This document shows positions 8,707 to 18,207 of a stretch of 64,000 nt of DNA, one piece after another. The stretch's first letter is position 1. Every line of letters begins with the position of its first letter. The DNA lies in assembly GCA_002083655.1 (NCBI GenBank), contig MSXR01000007.1:1-64000 (forward strand), given 5' to 3'. The translations under genes and the position numbers were made by a program. The notes beneath the pieces were generated by a model. That model was not told where the DNA came from. It searched no databases and was given only the letters and a program-made list of their open reading frames with translations. The DNA comes from Proteobacteria bacterium ST_bin14. Lineage in GTDB: Bacteria; Pseudomonadota; Alphaproteobacteria; Sphingomonadales; Sphingomonadaceae.

Positions 8707-11580
8707 ATGACCATGCGTATGCTGATCGACGCACGGCACCGGGAAGAAACCCGGGTTGCCGTCGTCAAGGGAACTCGAATCGAGGAGTTTGATTTCGAAT
8801 CCGCTGAGCGCAAGCAGCTCAAAGGCAATATCTATCTCGCCAAGGTAACCAGGGTTGAACCGTCGCTTCAGGCGGCCTTCATCGATTATGGCGGCAATCG
8901 CCACGGGTTTTTGGCGTTCAGCGAAATCCACCCCGATTATTATCAGATCCCCAAGGAAGATCGCGACGCATTGCTGCGCGAAGAAGCCGAACATGCCGCT
9001 GAGGAAGCTGCGCTGCGCGCGCAGGCCGATGCCGAGGATGATGCGCGCGGCGATGATTATAACGACGATGATTCGGATCACGACGACACCGCACGGGGCG
9101 ATCGCGGGGGGGATGACGATGACGCGCAGCATGATGATGACGGCGAAAGCGGCGATGCCGATGCGCCACCGCGCGCGCGCAGCCGGGGCGGTTCGGACGA
9201 TGCCGTAGAAGCATTGCGCCAGCGCCGCATGAACCTGCGTCGCCGCTACAAAATTCAGGATGTTATCCACCGCCGTCAGGTGTTGCTGGTTCAGGTCGTG
9301 AAGGAAGAACGCGGCAATAAAGGTGCGGCACTGACGACCTATTTGTCGCTTGCCGGGCGCTATTGCGTGCTGATGCCCAACACGTCGCATGGCGGCGGCA
9401 TCAGCCGCAAGATTTCAAACGCAGGCGATCGCAAGCGGCTGAAATCAATCATGGCCGATATGAAGTTGCCGCCATCAATGGGCTGCATCGTGCGCACCGC
9501 CGCGCTTCAGCGGACCAAGGTGGAGATCAAGCGCGATTTTGATTACCTTGCCCGGCTGTGGGACGGCATTCGCGAAACGACGCTGAAATCAGCGGCCCCT
9601 GCGATCGTTTACGGCGACAGCGACCTGATAAAGCGCGCGATCCGCGATATTTATAACAAGGAAATCGACGAGGTTATCGTCGAGGGCGAAGACGGTTATC
9701 GTCAGGCCAAGGAATTCATGAAGCTGCTGATGCCCAGCCATGCGCGGCGGGTGAAGCATTATTCCGATCCGGTGCCGCTGTTCCAGCGCAGCAAGGTCGA
9801 GGATCAGCTGGGGGCAATGTACCACCCCGTCGTCCAGCTGAAATCGGGCGGCTATCTGGTGATCAACCCAACCGAGGCATTGGTGTCGATCGACATCAAC
9901 TCAGGCCGTTCCACCCGCGAACATAATATCGAACAGACAGCGACGGCGACCAATCTGGAAGCCGCGCAGGAAATCGCCCGCCAGTTGCGCCTGCGCGACA
10001 TGGCCGGGCTGGTCGTGATCGATTTTATCGACATGGATAACCCGTCGAACAACCGCAAGGTTGAAAAGGCGATGAAGGAAGCGCTGAAAAACGATCGCGC
10101 GCGCATTCAGGTGGGCCGCATATCATCGTTCGGGCTGATGGAAATGAGCCGCCAGCGGCTGCGTACCGGGGTGCTGGAAGCATCGACCCGTCCGTGCCCG
10201 CATTGCGAAGGATCAGGCTTTGTTCGCACAGCGTCGTCAGCCGGGCTGAGCGCACTGCGGATGATTGAGGACGAGGCCGCACGGGGCCGTGGATCGCAGT
10301 TGTTGCTGCGCGCCAGCCAGGAAGCTGCCTTCTATCTGCTTAACCGCAAGCGGACCGAACTCGCTGAGATCGAGGAACGATACGGCGTGATGATCGAAGT
10401 CGCTGCCGACGGCGAGCGGGAAGGCGCGCGCATGTCGGTTGAGGCGGGCGGTCCGCCCCCTGCCTATGTGCCACGCTTTGAAGCGGCAATCATCGACAAT
10501 GACGATGATGAGGAAGAGATCGAAGAGATTGACGAAGAGGACGCTGAGGAAGAGCGCGCAGCAGAAGCGCGCGAAGATGCCGAGGCTCGCCCTGGTGAAA
10601 CTGAAGGCGAGCGCGAGGCACGGCGCAACAAGCGTCGCCGGCGGCGCGGTCGGCGCGGTCGTGGTCGCCCCGAAGGTGAAGGCGGCACAGCCGAAGGCCA
10701 AGCCAGCGAAGGGGCCAGCGCAGAGGCCAGCGATGGTGATGATGCGGCACCAGGCGAAGGCACAGAAGACATCGGCGTGGGCGAAGCACCACGCTCAACC
10801 GACGAAAATGGCGAACCCCGCCGTCGTCGCGGACGCCGGGGACGGCGTGGCGGTCGTCGCGGTGAAGGTCGGCCTGAGGGTGATCGTGCGGAAGGGGCAA
10901 ATGATGCTGCTTCGGCTGATGCTGATGCCGTTGCGGGCGACGATGCCGCTGACGCAAGCGGCGACATCGCTGCTGACCCCGTTATGGACAGCGAAGCGCC
11001 CAAGCGCCCACGCCGCCGCCCGCGTGCCAAGGCGCCTGCCCTTCCCGAAACTGGCGCACCCGAAACTGGTGCACCCGAAGCTGCTCCACAGGCAGCGGAT
11101 GCGCCCGTAGCACAGGCAGATGCACCAGCGGCCGAAGCAGAGGCCCCAGCCAAGCCAAAGCGTGCTCGCCGCGCCAAAGCTGACCCGGTCGACGCTGCCG
11201 CGCCAGAGGCTGCATCGGAAACGGTGCCAGAAACGGTGGCTGAAACGGTTGCCGCGCTAACCGCCGAAGAGGCACCGGCCAAGCCGAAGCGCCGCGCCGC
11301 TGCAAAGGGCGCAACCAAGGGCAAGACCGCTGCAAAGGATGAGGCAAAGGATGGGGCAAAGGATGTGCCAAAGGACGTGATGGGCGCCGACGAACCGGTA
11401 GCAGCAACCGTCGATGCCGATCCAGCCCCCGCATCGACTGTTCCGGCGGCTGCTCCGGCGGCTGTTCCGGCAAAGGCTGCTCCGGCGCCCGTTGCTGACA
11501 CAGCAGCACCCGCCGACAGCGAACCTAGCGAAAGCGGCCCGCCCCGGCGAGGCTGGTGGCAGCGCACCTTTGGTGCCTGA
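8707..11580 (+). CDS. rne: Ribonuclease E (Rne/Rng family)
   Basis: RNase E is the main endoribonuclease for mRNA decay and for rRNA and tRNA processing. It also scaffolds the degradosome. The ATG at 8707 follows GGAGA with good spacing and gives 957 residues. The S1 RNA-binding domain starts KGNIYLAKVTRVEPSLQAAF and is split by an acidic insert (about residues 87-175). The catalytic part shows ERGNKGAALTTYLSLAGRY, the aspartates of ALVSIDINSGRST and VVIDFIDMDN, and the zinc-link CPHC. The last 370 residues are low-complexity: an acidic patch, two arginine-rich blocks (KRRRRRGRRGRGRPE and a second RGRRGRRGGRRG block) and Ala/Pro/Lys repeats ending GWWQRTFGA. Confidence 0.95.
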   Translation: MTMRMLIDARHREETRVAVVKGTRIEEFDFESAERKQLKGNIYLAKVTRVEPSLQAAFIDYGGNRHGFLAFSEIHPDYYQIPKEDRDALLREEAEHAAEEAALRAQADAEDDARGDDYNDDDSDHDDTARGDRGGDDDDAQHDDDGESGDADAPPRARSRGGSDDAVEALRQRRMNLRRRYKIQDVIHRRQVLLVQVVKEERGNKGAALTTYLSLAGRYCVLMPNTSHGGGISRKISNAGDRKRLKSIMADMKLPPSMGCIVRTAALQRTKVEIKRDFDYLARLWDGIRETTLKSAAPAIVYGDSDLIKRAIRDIYNKEIDEVIVEGEDGYRQAKEFMKLLMPSHARRVKHYSDPVPLFQRSKVEDQLGAMYHPVVQLKSGGYLVINPTEALVSIDINSGRSTREHNIEQTATATNLEAAQEIARQLRLRDMAGLVVIDFIDMDNPSNNRKVEKAMKEALKNDRARIQVGRISSFGLMEMSRQRLRTGVLEASTRPCPHCEGSGFVRTASSAGLSALRMIEDEAARGRGSQLLLRASQEAAFYLLNRKRTELAEIEERYGVMIEVAADGEREGARMSVEAGGPPPAYVPRFEAAIIDNDDDEEEIEEIDEEDAEEERAAEAREDAEARPGETEGEREARRNKRRRRRGRRGRGRPEGEGGTAEGQASEGASAEASDGDDAAPGEGTEDIGVGEAPRSTDENGEPRRRRGRRGRRGGRRGEGRPEGDRAEGANDAASADADAVAGDDAADASGDIAADPVMDSEAPKRPRRRPRAKAPALPETGAPETGAPEAAPQAADAPVAQADAPAAEAEAPAKPKRARRAKADPVDAAAPEAASETVPETVAETVAALTAEEAPAKPKRRAAAKGATKGKTAAKDEAKDGAKDVPKDVMGADEPVAATVDADPAPASTVPAAAPAAVPAKAAPAPVADTAAPADSEPSESGPPRRGWWQRTFGA

Positions 11581-11601
11581 TCACCTCGGTTAATCTTCAT
11601 G

Positions 11602-11641
11602 CTGGCCCGGATCGACAGGTTTATCTGTCCTTCCGGGCCAG
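11602..11641 (+). terminator. Hairpin after rne, probable terminator
   Basis: A perfect 10-base stem (CTGGCCCGGA / TCCGGGCCAG) encloses a second small stem (GACAG / CTGTC), 22 bases after the rne stop. No clear T-run follows, so it could stop transcription weakly or act mainly as a 3' end stabiliser. Confidence 0.6.
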
Positions 11642-11692
11642 TTGCCATTCTGGTCCGTTGAATAATTGGCAGAACTGGCCGATATCAGCATC

Positions 11693-13042
11693 ATGAAGAA
11701 ATTCGCCGCTGCGCTTGCGCTTTCGTTGCTGATTCTGGCGCAGCCGGTGCGCGCGCAATCGATTTTGCGCGATGCCGAAACTGAATCGATGTTCGCCGAC
11801 ATGTCGAAACCGCTGATCATCGCGGCCGGGCTGTCACCACGCGATGTGCGCGTCATTTTGATCAACGACGAATCGATCAACGCCTTTGTGGTCGGCGGGC
11901 AGACGGTTTACGTCCATTCGGGGCTGATCAATTCAGCCGACAACGCCAATCAGGTGCAGGGCGTGATCGCGCATGAACTCGGCCATATCGCAGACGGGCA
12001 TGTCGTGCTGCAAAGCGATGGTGCGCGCCCGGCGCTGGGCATCATGCTCGTCAGCCTGTTGCTGGGTGTCGCCGCCATCGCTGCGGGATCGGCAGAGGGC
12101 GGCGCGGGCATTATCGCTGCCGGCCAGCAGGTCGCACAGAGCAAATTTCTGGCCTTTACGCGCGTTCAGGAAGCCACTGCCGATGCAACGGCAGCAAAAT
12201 TTCTGCAGGATGCGGGCATATCGGGCAAGGGATTTCTGCAATTTTTCAAGAAGCTGCAAAGCTTGGAGTTCCGGGCCGGGTACACGAATATTGACCCCTT
12301 TGCCCAAAGCCATCCGCTGAGCGGCGAGCGGGTTGCCACGTTGACCAACACGTTAATGCAGTCCCCGTCCTGGAACACCCCCTTTGATCCCGCGCTGGAA
12401 ATTCGATTTCAACGGGTGCGCGCCAAGCTGATCGGTTTTGTGGGCGAGCCGCCGCGCACGCTGAATGCCTATCCACCTGAAAACCAAAGCGTCTATGCGC
12501 ATTATGCCCGCGCTTATGCCTATCACAAGGCGGGTTACCCCGAAAAAGCCAATGCAGAGGCCGATGCGCTGGTGGCGACTGCGCCGCATGATCCCTATTT
12601 TCTGGAGGTGAAGGGCCAGATCCTGCTCGAATCGGGCAAGCCGTTTGAGGCGCTGGCCCCGCTGCGCGAGGCAACGCAGGCGACCAATTATCAGCCGCTG
12701 ATCGCCACCAGTTTCGGCCACGCCCTGATCGCCACGGAAGACCCCGCCAATTATCCCGAAGCCGAAAAGGTGCTGCGCCAGGCGGTGTCGCGTGATTATG
12801 AAAACCCGTTCGGCTGGTATCAGCTCGGCACGGTCTATGATCTGCGCGGCGATAAGGCGCGCGCCCTGCTGGCCACCGCCGAACGCGCCAGCCTGTCAGG
12901 CGATTCGCGCACCGCTGCGTTCAGTGCCCGCGCGGCAATGGCCGCGCTGCCCCAGAATACCGCCGACTGGATCAGGGCACAGGACATCGCTATCGCCTCG
13001 CAGAACGTGCTTGATGACACACGCGGCGGAAGGCGGCGGTAA
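11693..13042 (+). CDS. Periplasmic M48 metalloprotease with TPR domain (BepA/YfgC-like)
   Basis: I start at ATG 11693 (MKKFAAALALSLLILAQPVRA), which gives a clean signal peptide cleaved after VRAQ; the ORF extends 9 codons upstream without need. The peptidase domain has the zinc site HELGHIADGH and the downstream Glu in FTRVQEATADATAAKFL. TPR-like helices follow in the second half (HYARAYAYHKAGYPEKANAE and others). BepA-type proteins degrade or help fold stalled outer-membrane proteins such as LptD. That role is inferred from domain order. The stop overlaps the ATG of the DsbA-like gene by one base, so the two are likely co-expressed and both act on exported proteins. Confidence 0.9.
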   Translation: MKKFAAALALSLLILAQPVRAQSILRDAETESMFADMSKPLIIAAGLSPRDVRVILINDESINAFVVGGQTVYVHSGLINSADNANQVQGVIAHELGHIADGHVVLQSDGARPALGIMLVSLLLGVAAIAAGSAEGGAGIIAAGQQVAQSKFLAFTRVQEATADATAAKFLQDAGISGKGFLQFFKKLQSLEFRAGYTNIDPFAQSHPLSGERVATLTNTLMQSPSWNTPFDPALEIRFQRVRAKLIGFVGEPPRTLNAYPPENQSVYAHYARAYAYHKAGYPEKANAEADALVATAPHDPYFLEVKGQILLESGKPFEALAPLREATQATNYQPLIATSFGHALIATEDPANYPEAEKVLRQAVSRDYENPFGWYQLGTVYDLRGDKARALLATAERASLSGDSRTAAFSARAAMAALPQNTADWIRAQDIAIASQNVLDDTRGGRRR

Positions 13043-13785
13043 TGATTGATCGGATTGCAGGAAACCGGCTGCTGTTGCTCGCCATAGCGGGCGGATCAGC
13101 GTTGGTCGGTGCGGGCGCGGTGGCTGGTGTAAACCAGTTGAGCGGCACGACGCCGCAGCGCACCGCGATTGAGCGCGTGGTGCATGATTATGTGCTCGCC
13201 CATCCCGAAATCATCCCGGAGGCACTGGGGCGGATGCGCGACCGCGAAACAGGCGAGACCATTGCCGCCAATCGCGCCGCGATCATGACGCCTTATGGCA
13301 ACGCCTGGATCGGCAATCCCAAGGGCGATGTGACCATCGTCGAATATTTCGATTATAACTGCGGTTTTTGCCGGTCCAGCCTGCCGGTCATCACCAAACT
13401 GGTCGCGACCGACCCCAATTTACGCGTCATCTTCCGCGAACTGCCCATCCTGTCAGAAGAAAGCCGCACCGCCGCCCGGCTGAGCCTGGTCGCCGCCGAA
13501 CGCGGTCGCTTCCAGCAGTTTCATGAGGCGCTCTATGCGGGCGGGCGTATCACCGATCAATCGATCAACAACGCCCTGGCAGCGGCAGGCATTGATGCCG
13601 CCACCGCGCAGGCGGCAGGCGGCAATCTGCGCATTGATGCCGAGATTCAGCGCAATCTGGGCGTTGCACAAAAGCTGGGGATGACGGGCACGCCGTCATG
13701 GGTGATCGGCAATCATGTCGTTTCCGCCGCCCTGCCGATCGAAGAACTCCGCGCCCAAATCGCCAAGGTGCGCAAGAAAAGCTGA
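13042..13785 (+). CDS. DsbA-family thiol:disulfide oxidoreductase
   Basis: The protein has an N-terminal signal or membrane anchor (residues about 9-30). A short Com1-like helical segment follows (RVVHDYVLAHPEIIPEALGRM) and then a thioredoxin-fold DSBA domain. The active site is CGFC in YFDYNCGFCRSS, and the cis-proline loop is GTPSW near the C-terminus. The helical lead-in is typical of Com1/BdbD-type DsbA relatives in alphaproteobacteria. It likely introduces or isomerises disulfides in exported proteins. It starts on the stop of the M48 protease gene, which supports a shared periplasmic folding and quality-control unit. Confidence 0.9.
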   Translation: MIDRIAGNRLLLLAIAGGSALVGAGAVAGVNQLSGTTPQRTAIERVVHDYVLAHPEIIPEALGRMRDRETGETIAANRAAIMTPYGNAWIGNPKGDVTIVEYFDYNCGFCRSSLPVITKLVATDPNLRVIFRELPILSEESRTAARLSLVAAERGRFQQFHEALYAGGRITDQSINNALAAAGIDAATAQAAGGNLRIDAEIQRNLGVAQKLGMTGTPSWVIGNHVVSAALPIEELRAQIAKVRKKS

Positions 13786-13904
13786 CGGGGTTTGGGGGGC
13801 AAGCGATTGTAGTGCGGCAATTGCGACCCTACCTACTCGACAAGCGCAGGGCGAACGGGCTTCCGAGGGCCGAACAACCCGATCATCATTTCAGCGGGGC
13901 ATGA

Positions 13905-14855
13905 ATGGAACCGATCCTGGCCGTAAACGGCCTGACCAAAACCTATGCGTCGGGCCTCACCGCGCTTGACCATGTCGATCTGACGATCAACCGGGGAGAG
14001 ATTTTCGCGCTGCTCGGCCCCAACGGCGCGGGCAAGACGACGCTGATCAGCATCATTTGCGGGCTGGTGACGCCCAGCAGCGGCAATGTGCGCGTGGCGG
14101 GCCACGATATTCAGCGCGATTACCGCGCCGCACGCTACCGGATCGGGCTGGTGCCGCAGGAGCTATCCACCGACGCGTTTGAAACCGTACTTGCTACGGT
14201 GAAGCTCAGCCGGGGGCTGTTCGGCCGCCCCGCCAACCCCGCTATCATCGAGCAGATCCTGCGTGACCTGTCGTTATGGGACAAGCGTTCAGCCAAGATC
14301 ATGGAGCTATCCGGCGGCATGAAACGCCGGGTGCTGATCGCCAAGGCGCTGAGCCACGAACCCGATATCCTGTTCCTCGATGAGCCAACCGCCGGTGTCG
14401 ATGTCGAGCTGCGCCGCGATATGTGGAAGCTGGTGCGCGGGCTTCGTGACCGCGGCACCACCATCATCCTGACGACGCATTATCTGGAAGAGGCTGAGGA
14501 GATGGCCGACCGGGTGGGCGTGATCCTGAAGGGCAAGCTGATCCTGGTGGAGGACAAGACCACGCTGATGCAAAAGCTGGGTAAGAAAACGCTGACGATC
14601 AACCTGTCAGAACCGCTCGCCGCCGTGCCGCCTGAACTCGCCGAATGGCAGCCGGTGCTGAAGGCCGACGGGCATGAGCTGGAATATGTGTTTGAGGCGC
14701 ATGCCGAACGCACCGGCATCCCCTCCCTGCTCCGCGCGCTGGGCGATCTCGGGATTGGCTTCAAGGATTTGAACACCGCGCAAAGCTCGCTGGAGGACAT
14801 CTTTGTCGGGCTGGTGCATCAATCGACGCAAAGCACGACGGAGCAGGCCGCATGA
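13905..14855 (+). CDS. ABC transporter ATP-binding protein (ABC-2 exporter)
   Basis: The nucleotide-binding domain shows Walker [15 protein letters not shown], the signature [19 protein letters not shown], Walker [14 protein letters not shown] and the switch histidine in [11 protein letters not shown]-terminal extension of about 90 residues resembles the DrrA/NodI-type tail that contacts the permease. The 316-residue size fits that class. Its stop codon overlaps the start of the permease gene (ATGA), so the two form an export pair. Substrate is unknown; this class moves lipids, polysaccharides or drugs. Confidence 0.93.
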   Translation: MEPILAVNGLTKTYASGLTALDHVDLTINRGEIFALLGPNGAGKTTLISIICGLVTPSSGNVRVAGHDIQRDYRAARYRIGLVPQELSTDAFETVLATVKLSRGLFGRPANPAIIEQILRDLSLWDKRSAKIMELSGGMKRRVLIAKALSHEPDILFLDEPTAGVDVELRRDMWKLVRGLRDRGTTIILTTHYLEEAEEMADRVGVILKGKLILVEDKTTLMQKLGKKTLTINLSEPLAAVPPELAEWQPVLKADGHELEYVFEAHAERTGIPSLLRALGDLGIGFKDLNTAQSSLEDIFVGLVHQSTQSTTEQAA

Positions 14856-15622
14856 CCGGGTTCAACTGGCACGGCATTGCCGCCATCTATCAGTTCGAAG
14901 TCGCCCGGTTCGGCCGCACCATCGCGACCAGCCTGCTGACGCCCGTCATCACCACATCGCTGTATTTCATTGTGTTCGGCTCTGCGATTGGGTCGAAGAT
15001 CACCACGGTGGACGGGGTTCCCTATGGCGCGTTCATCGTGCCTGGCTTGATCATGCTGTCGATGCTGACCGAGGGGATCGGCAATGCAAGCTTTGGCATC
15101 TATATGCCGAAATGGTCGGGCACGATTTACGAACTGCTGTCCGCGCCCATCTCGCCGCTGGAAACGGTCATTGCCTATGTCGGCGCGGCGGCGACCAAAT
15201 CGATGATCCTGGGGCTGGTGATATTGGCAACCGCGCATTTGTTTGTCGCCCTGCCGATTGCGCATCCGCTGGCGATGCTCTGTTTCATGCTGCTCACCGC
15301 GATTACATTTTGCCTGTTCGGTTTTGTGCTGGGCATCTGGGCGAAAAGTTTTGAGCAATTGCAGATCGTGCCGCTGCTGGTCATCACCCCGCTGACGTTT
15401 TTGGGCGGCACATTCTACTCGATCAAGATGCTCCCGCCCGCGTGGCAGGCAGTGACGCTGTTCAACCCGATCGTGTATTTGATCAGCGGTTTTCGCTGGA
15501 CCTTCTTTGGGCAGGGCGATGTGGCGATCGAGTGGAGCTTGCTGGCGATTGGGGTGTTCTTGGCGTTGACGCTGGGGGCAATCGCGTGGATTTTCCGGAC
15601 GGGGTATCGGCTGAAGAGTTGA
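14852..15622 (+). CDS. ABC-2 type transporter permease
   Basis: This is a 256-residue integral membrane protein with about six hydrophobic segments (for example [20 protein letters not shown] and [20 protein letters not shown]). It has the conserved ABC-2 region [20 protein letters not shown] followed by [13 protein letters not shown]. That pattern marks the NodJ/DrrB-like permease family. Translation is coupled to the upstream ATPase by a 4-base overlap. The transported molecule cannot be read from sequence. A palindrome pair begins 35 bases downstream. Confidence 0.92.
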   Translation: MTGFNWHGIAAIYQFEVARFGRTIATSLLTPVITTSLYFIVFGSAIGSKITTVDGVPYGAFIVPGLIMLSMLTEGIGNASFGIYMPKWSGTIYELLSAPISPLETVIAYVGAAATKSMILGLVILATAHLFVALPIAHPLAMLCFMLLTAITFCLFGFVLGIWAKSFEQLQIVPLLVITPLTFLGGTFYSIKMLPPAWQAVTLFNPIVYLISGFRWTFFGQGDVAIEWSLLAIGVFLALTLGAIAWIFRTGYRLKS

Positions 15623-15657
15623 GGGGGGGGCCCGCTTCTCGGTGGCCGGGCAAGGCA

Positions 15658-15687
15658 GCGGGACCCCGGGTCAAGCCCGGGGTGACG
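15658..15687. repeat. REP-like palindrome A (upstream pair)
   Basis: This 30-base unit contains the imperfect palindrome ACCCCGGGTCAAGCCCGGGG. It is identical to the unit at 16093-16122 and is the exact reverse complement of the unit at 15729-15758. The inner spacer to its partner is 41 bases. Confidence 0.9.
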
Positions 15688-15728
15688 GTTAGGGTGAGTG
15701 GAAACAGTAACAGCTACCCAACTATCCA

Positions 15729-15758
15729 CGTCACCCCGGGCTTGACCCGGGGTCCCGC
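15729..15758. repeat. REP-like palindrome B (upstream pair, inverted)
   Basis: This is the exact reverse complement of unit A. It ends 18 bases before the ATG of the GIY-YIG gene, so it occupies the place where a promoter or ribosome-binding site would be expected. Confidence 0.9.
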
Positions 15759-15776
15759 TTTTCTCATCCGACGACG

Positions 15777-16076
15777 ATGGAGCGAGCGCAAAAGGGCGGC
15801 TGGGTCTACATCATGGCCGATCGCTATCGCGGCACGATGTATGTCGGCGTGACGTCGCACCTCGCGGCGCGCGTAGATCAGCACCGATCCGGGGACGGCT
15901 CTGACTTCTGCGCGCGATATGGCTTGACCTGCCTCGTCTGGGCCGAGCGCGGCGACGATATCGCTACCTGTATTGCCTATGAAAAGCGCCTGAAGCGCTG
16001 GCGGCGCGAATGGAAATTCGAGCTGATCGAACGCGGCAACCCTGAATGGGTGGACCTGTTTGACATGCTGATTTGA
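15777..16076 (+). CDS. Small GIY-YIG nuclease-domain protein between palindrome pairs
   Basis: This 99-residue protein consists of one GIY-YIG domain. The motif appears as WVYIMADRYRGTMYVGVT (VYI in place of GIY, YVG in place of YIG). The conserved Arg lies in HLAARVDQHR, and the later conserved segment contains IAYEKRLKRWRREWKFELIE, with a Glu at the metal-binding place. It resembles the stand-alone UPF0213/YhbQ class. No Shine-Dalgarno is visible. The coding region is bracketed by two inverted palindrome pairs, 18 bases on one side and 16 on the other, which suggests that gene and repeats form one unit. Whether it nicks these repeats is unknown. Confidence 0.88.
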   Translation: MERAQKGGWVYIMADRYRGTMYVGVTSHLAARVDQHRSGDGSDFCARYGLTCLVWAERGDDIATCIAYEKRLKRWRREWKFELIERGNPEWVDLFDMLI

Positions 16077-16092
16077 CGGAAGAAGAGAAGAA

Positions 16093-16122
16093 GCGGGACC
16101 CCGGGTCAAGCCCGGGGTGACG
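16093..16122. repeat. REP-like palindrome C (downstream pair)
   Basis: It is identical over 30 bases to unit A (15658-15687) and in the same orientation. It begins 16 bases after the stop codon of the GIY-YIG gene. Confidence 0.9.
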
Positions 16123-16167
16123 AGGGATGTTGGTTAAGTGGGGCGTCAATCGTTCCCAAACACCCAA

Positions 16168-16197
16168 CGTCACCCCGGCCTTGAGCCGGGGTCTCGC
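16168..16197. repeat. REP-like palindrome D (downstream pair, inverted, diverged)
   Basis: This is an inverted copy of unit C with three differences. Two of them (GGGCTTGACCC to GGCCTTGAGCC) compensate each other across the stem, so base pairing is kept. That points to selection on the hairpin rather than on the sequence. Confidence 0.88.
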
Positions 16198-16274
16198 TGC
16201 CTTGCCACGTCGCAGGATTAGCCCGGATTGAGGGTGCGTGGGACAGGCCCGATTCAAACCTCGCCGCCCAGCGC

Positions 16275-18146
16275 CTATTTCACCACCGGCAGCACCAGCT
16301 TCGATCCGGGGCACACCCGCTGTTCCGCCTTCACGAAATCCGCCGGCTTGGCGCGGGCGATGTTGGGGACGAAGCTTTGCGGGTTGCGGTCGATCACCGG
16401 GAACCAGCTTGATTGCACCTGCACCATGATGCGGTGGCCCTTTTTGAACACATGATCGTGATCGCGAAGCGGCACATCCCATGCGGTCACTGCCCCCGGC
16501 ACCAGGGCTTGCGGCGTCACATCGCTTTTCAGGAAACGCCCGCGCCGCACCTCCATCGCGATCGGCAATTGGTATCCGTTCAGTTGCTGCGGATAGGCGC
16601 CCAGCGGTTTGGCATTATCGAACTTCTCATATCCTTGCGGCAACACATCAATCAGCTTGACGACGAAATCGCTGTCAGTGCCGCTGGTGGAGGCCATCAA
16701 CTCTGCCAGATACGCGCCTGTCACCGTCAAATCGGCTTCAAGCGGCGCGCTTTCATAGCTCAGCACATCGGGCCGGTGATCGACAAAGCGTTGGTCCTCC
16801 GCCTCCCACCAGGTCCATTCGGGGCGCGGATAAGTGGGCGATATCGGGCGTGGGCGGAACGGCACCGGGTTGGCGGGGTCTGACACATAGCTGCGGCAGG
16901 CCTCTCCCGCAGGCGGCGCGTCGAACGACAATGATCCGTCAGCGCGCAGATACAGGCTGGTCGCGGTGCCGCCGGGCGCGGGCCAGCGCGGATATTGTTT
17001 CCACACCCATGATCCGCTTTGAAAACTCTTCATTTCATAGCTGGGTTTGGTGCCGGTGCCGTGCAGCCAATAGGCAAAGAACGGCGCCTGAATTTCGTCC
17101 AGAAAGGCGGTGCCGGTATCAACGCCGTAGTTTATTTTGCCCAGATTATTTGCGCCCGCGCGGCTCCAATAGCCATGGCTCCACGGCCCGGCGACCATCA
17201 GGTTCAGGTGATTGGGGTCATTCGCTTCCTGCTTTTCATAGATCCGCCAGCTTCCCCACGGATCTTCCTGATCCCAATAACCCGCGACATTCAGCGTCGG
17301 CACCACCGTTTTGCCCAGCACATCTGACCAACGCTGATCGGTGTAAAAACGATCGTGATTGGGGTGATCGAGCAGGGCCGTTACCATTGGCGATGCGCCC
17401 TTCAGATACAGCTTATCGAGATTTTCAACCGGACCAAGCTTCAAGAACCACTCATAGGTATCGTTGGTATCGTAATCGAAATCCTTCAGTGTTTCCTTTT
17501 CCACCTGCAGCGATGACACCCAATCGGTCATATAGCTAAGCCGCAGCGCGCCGTTGCGGTGCAGATCGTCATTCTGCCAATAGTCGATCCACGCGGCCTG
17601 TGGACTGACGGCTTTCAACGCCGGGTGCGGCTTGGCCAGCGCAATCGCCGCGGCAAAACCGGGGTATGAAATGCCCCACATGCCAACCTTGCCGTTATTG
17701 TTGGGCAGGTGTTTCACCAGCCAGCCCGTTGCGTCATAGGCGTCGGTCGCCTCATCCACCGCTTTGCTGTCTTTGGGGTGGACGGCGGTCGACAGGGTGA
17801 ATTTGCCTTCCGACCCGAACCGCCCGCGCATCGACTGGAACACAAAGATATAGCCGTCCTTTACCAGCGCCGCCCAACCACGCGGCACGGAACGCGGGGC
17901 AGCGCCGGGGATGCCATAGGGGGTGCGCTGGAACAGGATCGGCAGCGGACCCTTTGCCCCGGTGGGGCGCAGGATCACCGTCTCCATCTTCGCCCCGTCG
18001 CGCATCGGCACCATCAGCTTTTCAAAAGTGAAGGGCGCCTCAGCGGGGGCAACCGCCGGGGCGGGGGCGCTCTGTGGCCGGGCCTGAAGGGCAACCGGGG
18101 CCAGCGCCGCCAGCGTTAGCCCCGTTGCCCAAATCGTTCCGCGCAT
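16275..18146 (-). CDS. CocE/NonD-family exported hydrolase (peptidase S15 type)
   Basis: The 623-residue protein starts with a signal peptide (MRGTIWATGLTLAALAPVALQA). An alpha/beta-hydrolase domain follows (VPMRDGAKMETVILRP), with the nucleophile Ser in GMWGISYPGFAAA, an acid-loop region NVAGYWDQEDPWG and a His region in AGPWSHGYW. The C-terminal third is the jelly-roll X-Pro dipeptidyl-peptidase domain (LTVTGAYLAELMASTSGTDSDF). Family members are glutaryl-acylases, cocaine esterase and alpha-amino-acid ester hydrolases. The substrate here is unknown. It sits alone, facing away from the GIY-YIG element. Confidence 0.9.
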   Translation of the reverse strand: MRGTIWATGLTLAALAPVALQARPQSAPAPAVAPAEAPFTFEKLMVPMRDGAKMETVILRPTGAKGPLPILFQRTPYGIPGAAPRSVPRGWAALVKDGYIFVFQSMRGRFGSEGKFTLSTAVHPKDSKAVDEATDAYDATGWLVKHLPNNNGKVGMWGISYPGFAAAIALAKPHPALKAVSPQAAWIDYWQNDDLHRNGALRLSYMTDWVSSLQVEKETLKDFDYDTNDTYEWFLKLGPVENLDKLYLKGASPMVTALLDHPNHDRFYTDQRWSDVLGKTVVPTLNVAGYWDQEDPWGSWRIYEKQEANDPNHLNLMVAGPWSHGYWSRAGANNLGKINYGVDTGTAFLDEIQAPFFAYWLHGTGTKPSYEMKSFQSGSWVWKQYPRWPAPGGTATSLYLRADGSLSFDAPPAGEACRSYVSDPANPVPFRPRPISPTYPRPEWTWWEAEDQRFVDHRPDVLSYESAPLEADLTVTGAYLAELMASTSGTDSDFVVKLIDVLPQGYEKFDNAKPLGAYPQQLNGYQLPIAMEVRRGRFLKSDVTPQALVPGAVTAWDVPLRDHDHVFKKGHRIMVQVQSSWFPVIDRNPQSFVPNIARAKPADFVKAEQRVCPGSKLVLPVVK

Positions 18147-18207
18147 GTGCCATCCCCCTAACCGGTTTGGCCGATGCTATCGGTCCGTCAGGACTGGTGC
18201 AACGCCC

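Noticed and set aside
10464..11648. 394-codon minus-strand open frame opposite the rne tail
   Set aside because: Its Ser/Ala/Pro/Arg-only translation mirrors the low-complexity C-terminus of RNase E.
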